Shown: piece after piece, positions 63,765-64,000 of the stretch | Layout: each line of letters begins with the position of its first letter | How positions within the stretch are numbered: the stretch's first letter is position 1 | Assembly (NCBI RefSeq): GCF_037975245.1 | Contig: NC_092562.1 | Coordinates: 32,182,554-32,246,553, forward strand | Reading direction: 5' to 3' | DNA length: 64,000 bases | Source: Apostichopus japonicus | Taxonomy: Eukaryota > Echinodermata > Holothuroidea > Aspidochirotida > Stichopodidae | Notes under the pieces: generated by a model | Databases searched by the model: none | Told to the model about the DNA's origin: nothing | The model's input: the letters and a program-made list of their open reading frames with translations, nothing else | Translations under genes and position numbers: made by a program

Positions 63765-63770
63765 TTTATT
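63765..63770 (-). terminator. AATAAA polyadenylation signal candidate
   Basis: The minus strand reads GGCAGAATAAAAACC, 14 bases after the stop of the possible terminal exon. The spacing would suit a short 3' UTR. Such hexamers are common by chance in AT-rich DNA. Confidence 0.2.
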
Positions 63771-63784
63771 CTGCCTGGCATTGA

Positions 63785-63891
63785 TCATTTAGTTTTGTCA
63801 GTCTCTGGAAGTAGCTGATTGATTGCAGCCACAAATGCATTATCGATGCATTTGAATTTCACAACTCTCGGCTCTTTAACAGTTCTGCTCT
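63785..63891 (-). CDS. possible terminal exon, unknown protein
   Basis: Read on the minus strand after the acceptor-like ctcttccttaataccag, one frame gives TVKEPRVVKFKCIDNAFVAA then INQLLPETDKTK and a TGA at 63785-63787. An AATAAA lies 14 bases further on (63765-63770). The 33 codons do not resemble ABCA proteins, and I recognise no family. It could be a 3' exon of another minus-strand gene, an alternative terminal exon of the ABCA transcript, or chance. It would sit upstream of e1 in the same direction. Confidence 0.22.
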
Positions 63892-64000
63892 CTGGTATTA
63901 AGGAAGAGTAAGCATATATTGTTAAATACTTTCTACTTATTACCCTGGAAGTAAGCAAATATTGTTGAATACTTACAACTTATTATTTTGGAAGTAAGCA

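Overview
The window is animal nuclear DNA, AT-rich by eye, and holds the middle part of one large gene on the minus strand. Nineteen exons with GT-AG borders lie between 62189 and 6380. They join without a phase break into 975 codons of an ABCA-subfamily lipid transporter of the ABCA1/ABCA4/ABCA7 type. The 5' end (signal anchor, start of the first extracellular domain) lies above 64000. The 3' half (second membrane domain, NBD2) lies below position 1. Intron structure, exon sizes and protein similarity indicate a metazoan. The heavy load of intronic minisatellites suggests a marine invertebrate (a lancelet, echinoderm, hemichordate or mollusc would all fit), but I cannot name the species.

Layout in transcription order, high to low coordinates. 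Exons e1-e6 (62189-40354) encode extracellular domain 1. Exons e7-e9 (37909-33193) encode the rest of membrane domain 1. Exon e10 is a linker, and e11-e15 (28128-14411) encode nucleotide-binding domain 1 with all motifs intact. Exons e16-e19 (13762-6380) encode the post-NBD1 regulatory region. Exons make up about 2.9 kb of a 55.8 kb span (about 5%).

Roughly 45 kb (about 70%) of the window is tandem repeat, in about 28 arrays. Most introns carry one or more private families, with units from about 17 to about 190 bp. The largest are a 71-bp unit x about 111 (47955-55845), a 58-bp unit x about 104 (40670-46672), and a 44-bp unit x about 92 (57175-61250). Two hAT-type non-autonomous transposons with perfect 8-bp target duplications are present (25819-26473 and 30594-32271). 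The first is nested in a larger terminal-inverted-repeat element (24656-27437) that itself splits a minisatellite.

The most unusual feature is that three arrays are built from the exon/5' splice-site junction of the adjacent exon (e6, e9, e19), so each repeats an exon end plus its donor. The e6-derived family also exists as a 3-kb inverted array on the far side of e7+e8, with a 203-bp identical stretch that still carries the last 8 exonic bases of e6. In the pre-mRNA these two arrays could pair and loop out e7+e8. Several other arrays repeat splice-like signals in the gene's sense direction: acceptors in the 44-bp and 71-bp arrays, donors in the 32-bp and 36-bp arrays. No RNA genes, CRISPR arrays or second confirmed gene were seen. 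A possible terminal exon with a polyadenylation signal lies at 63765-63891.
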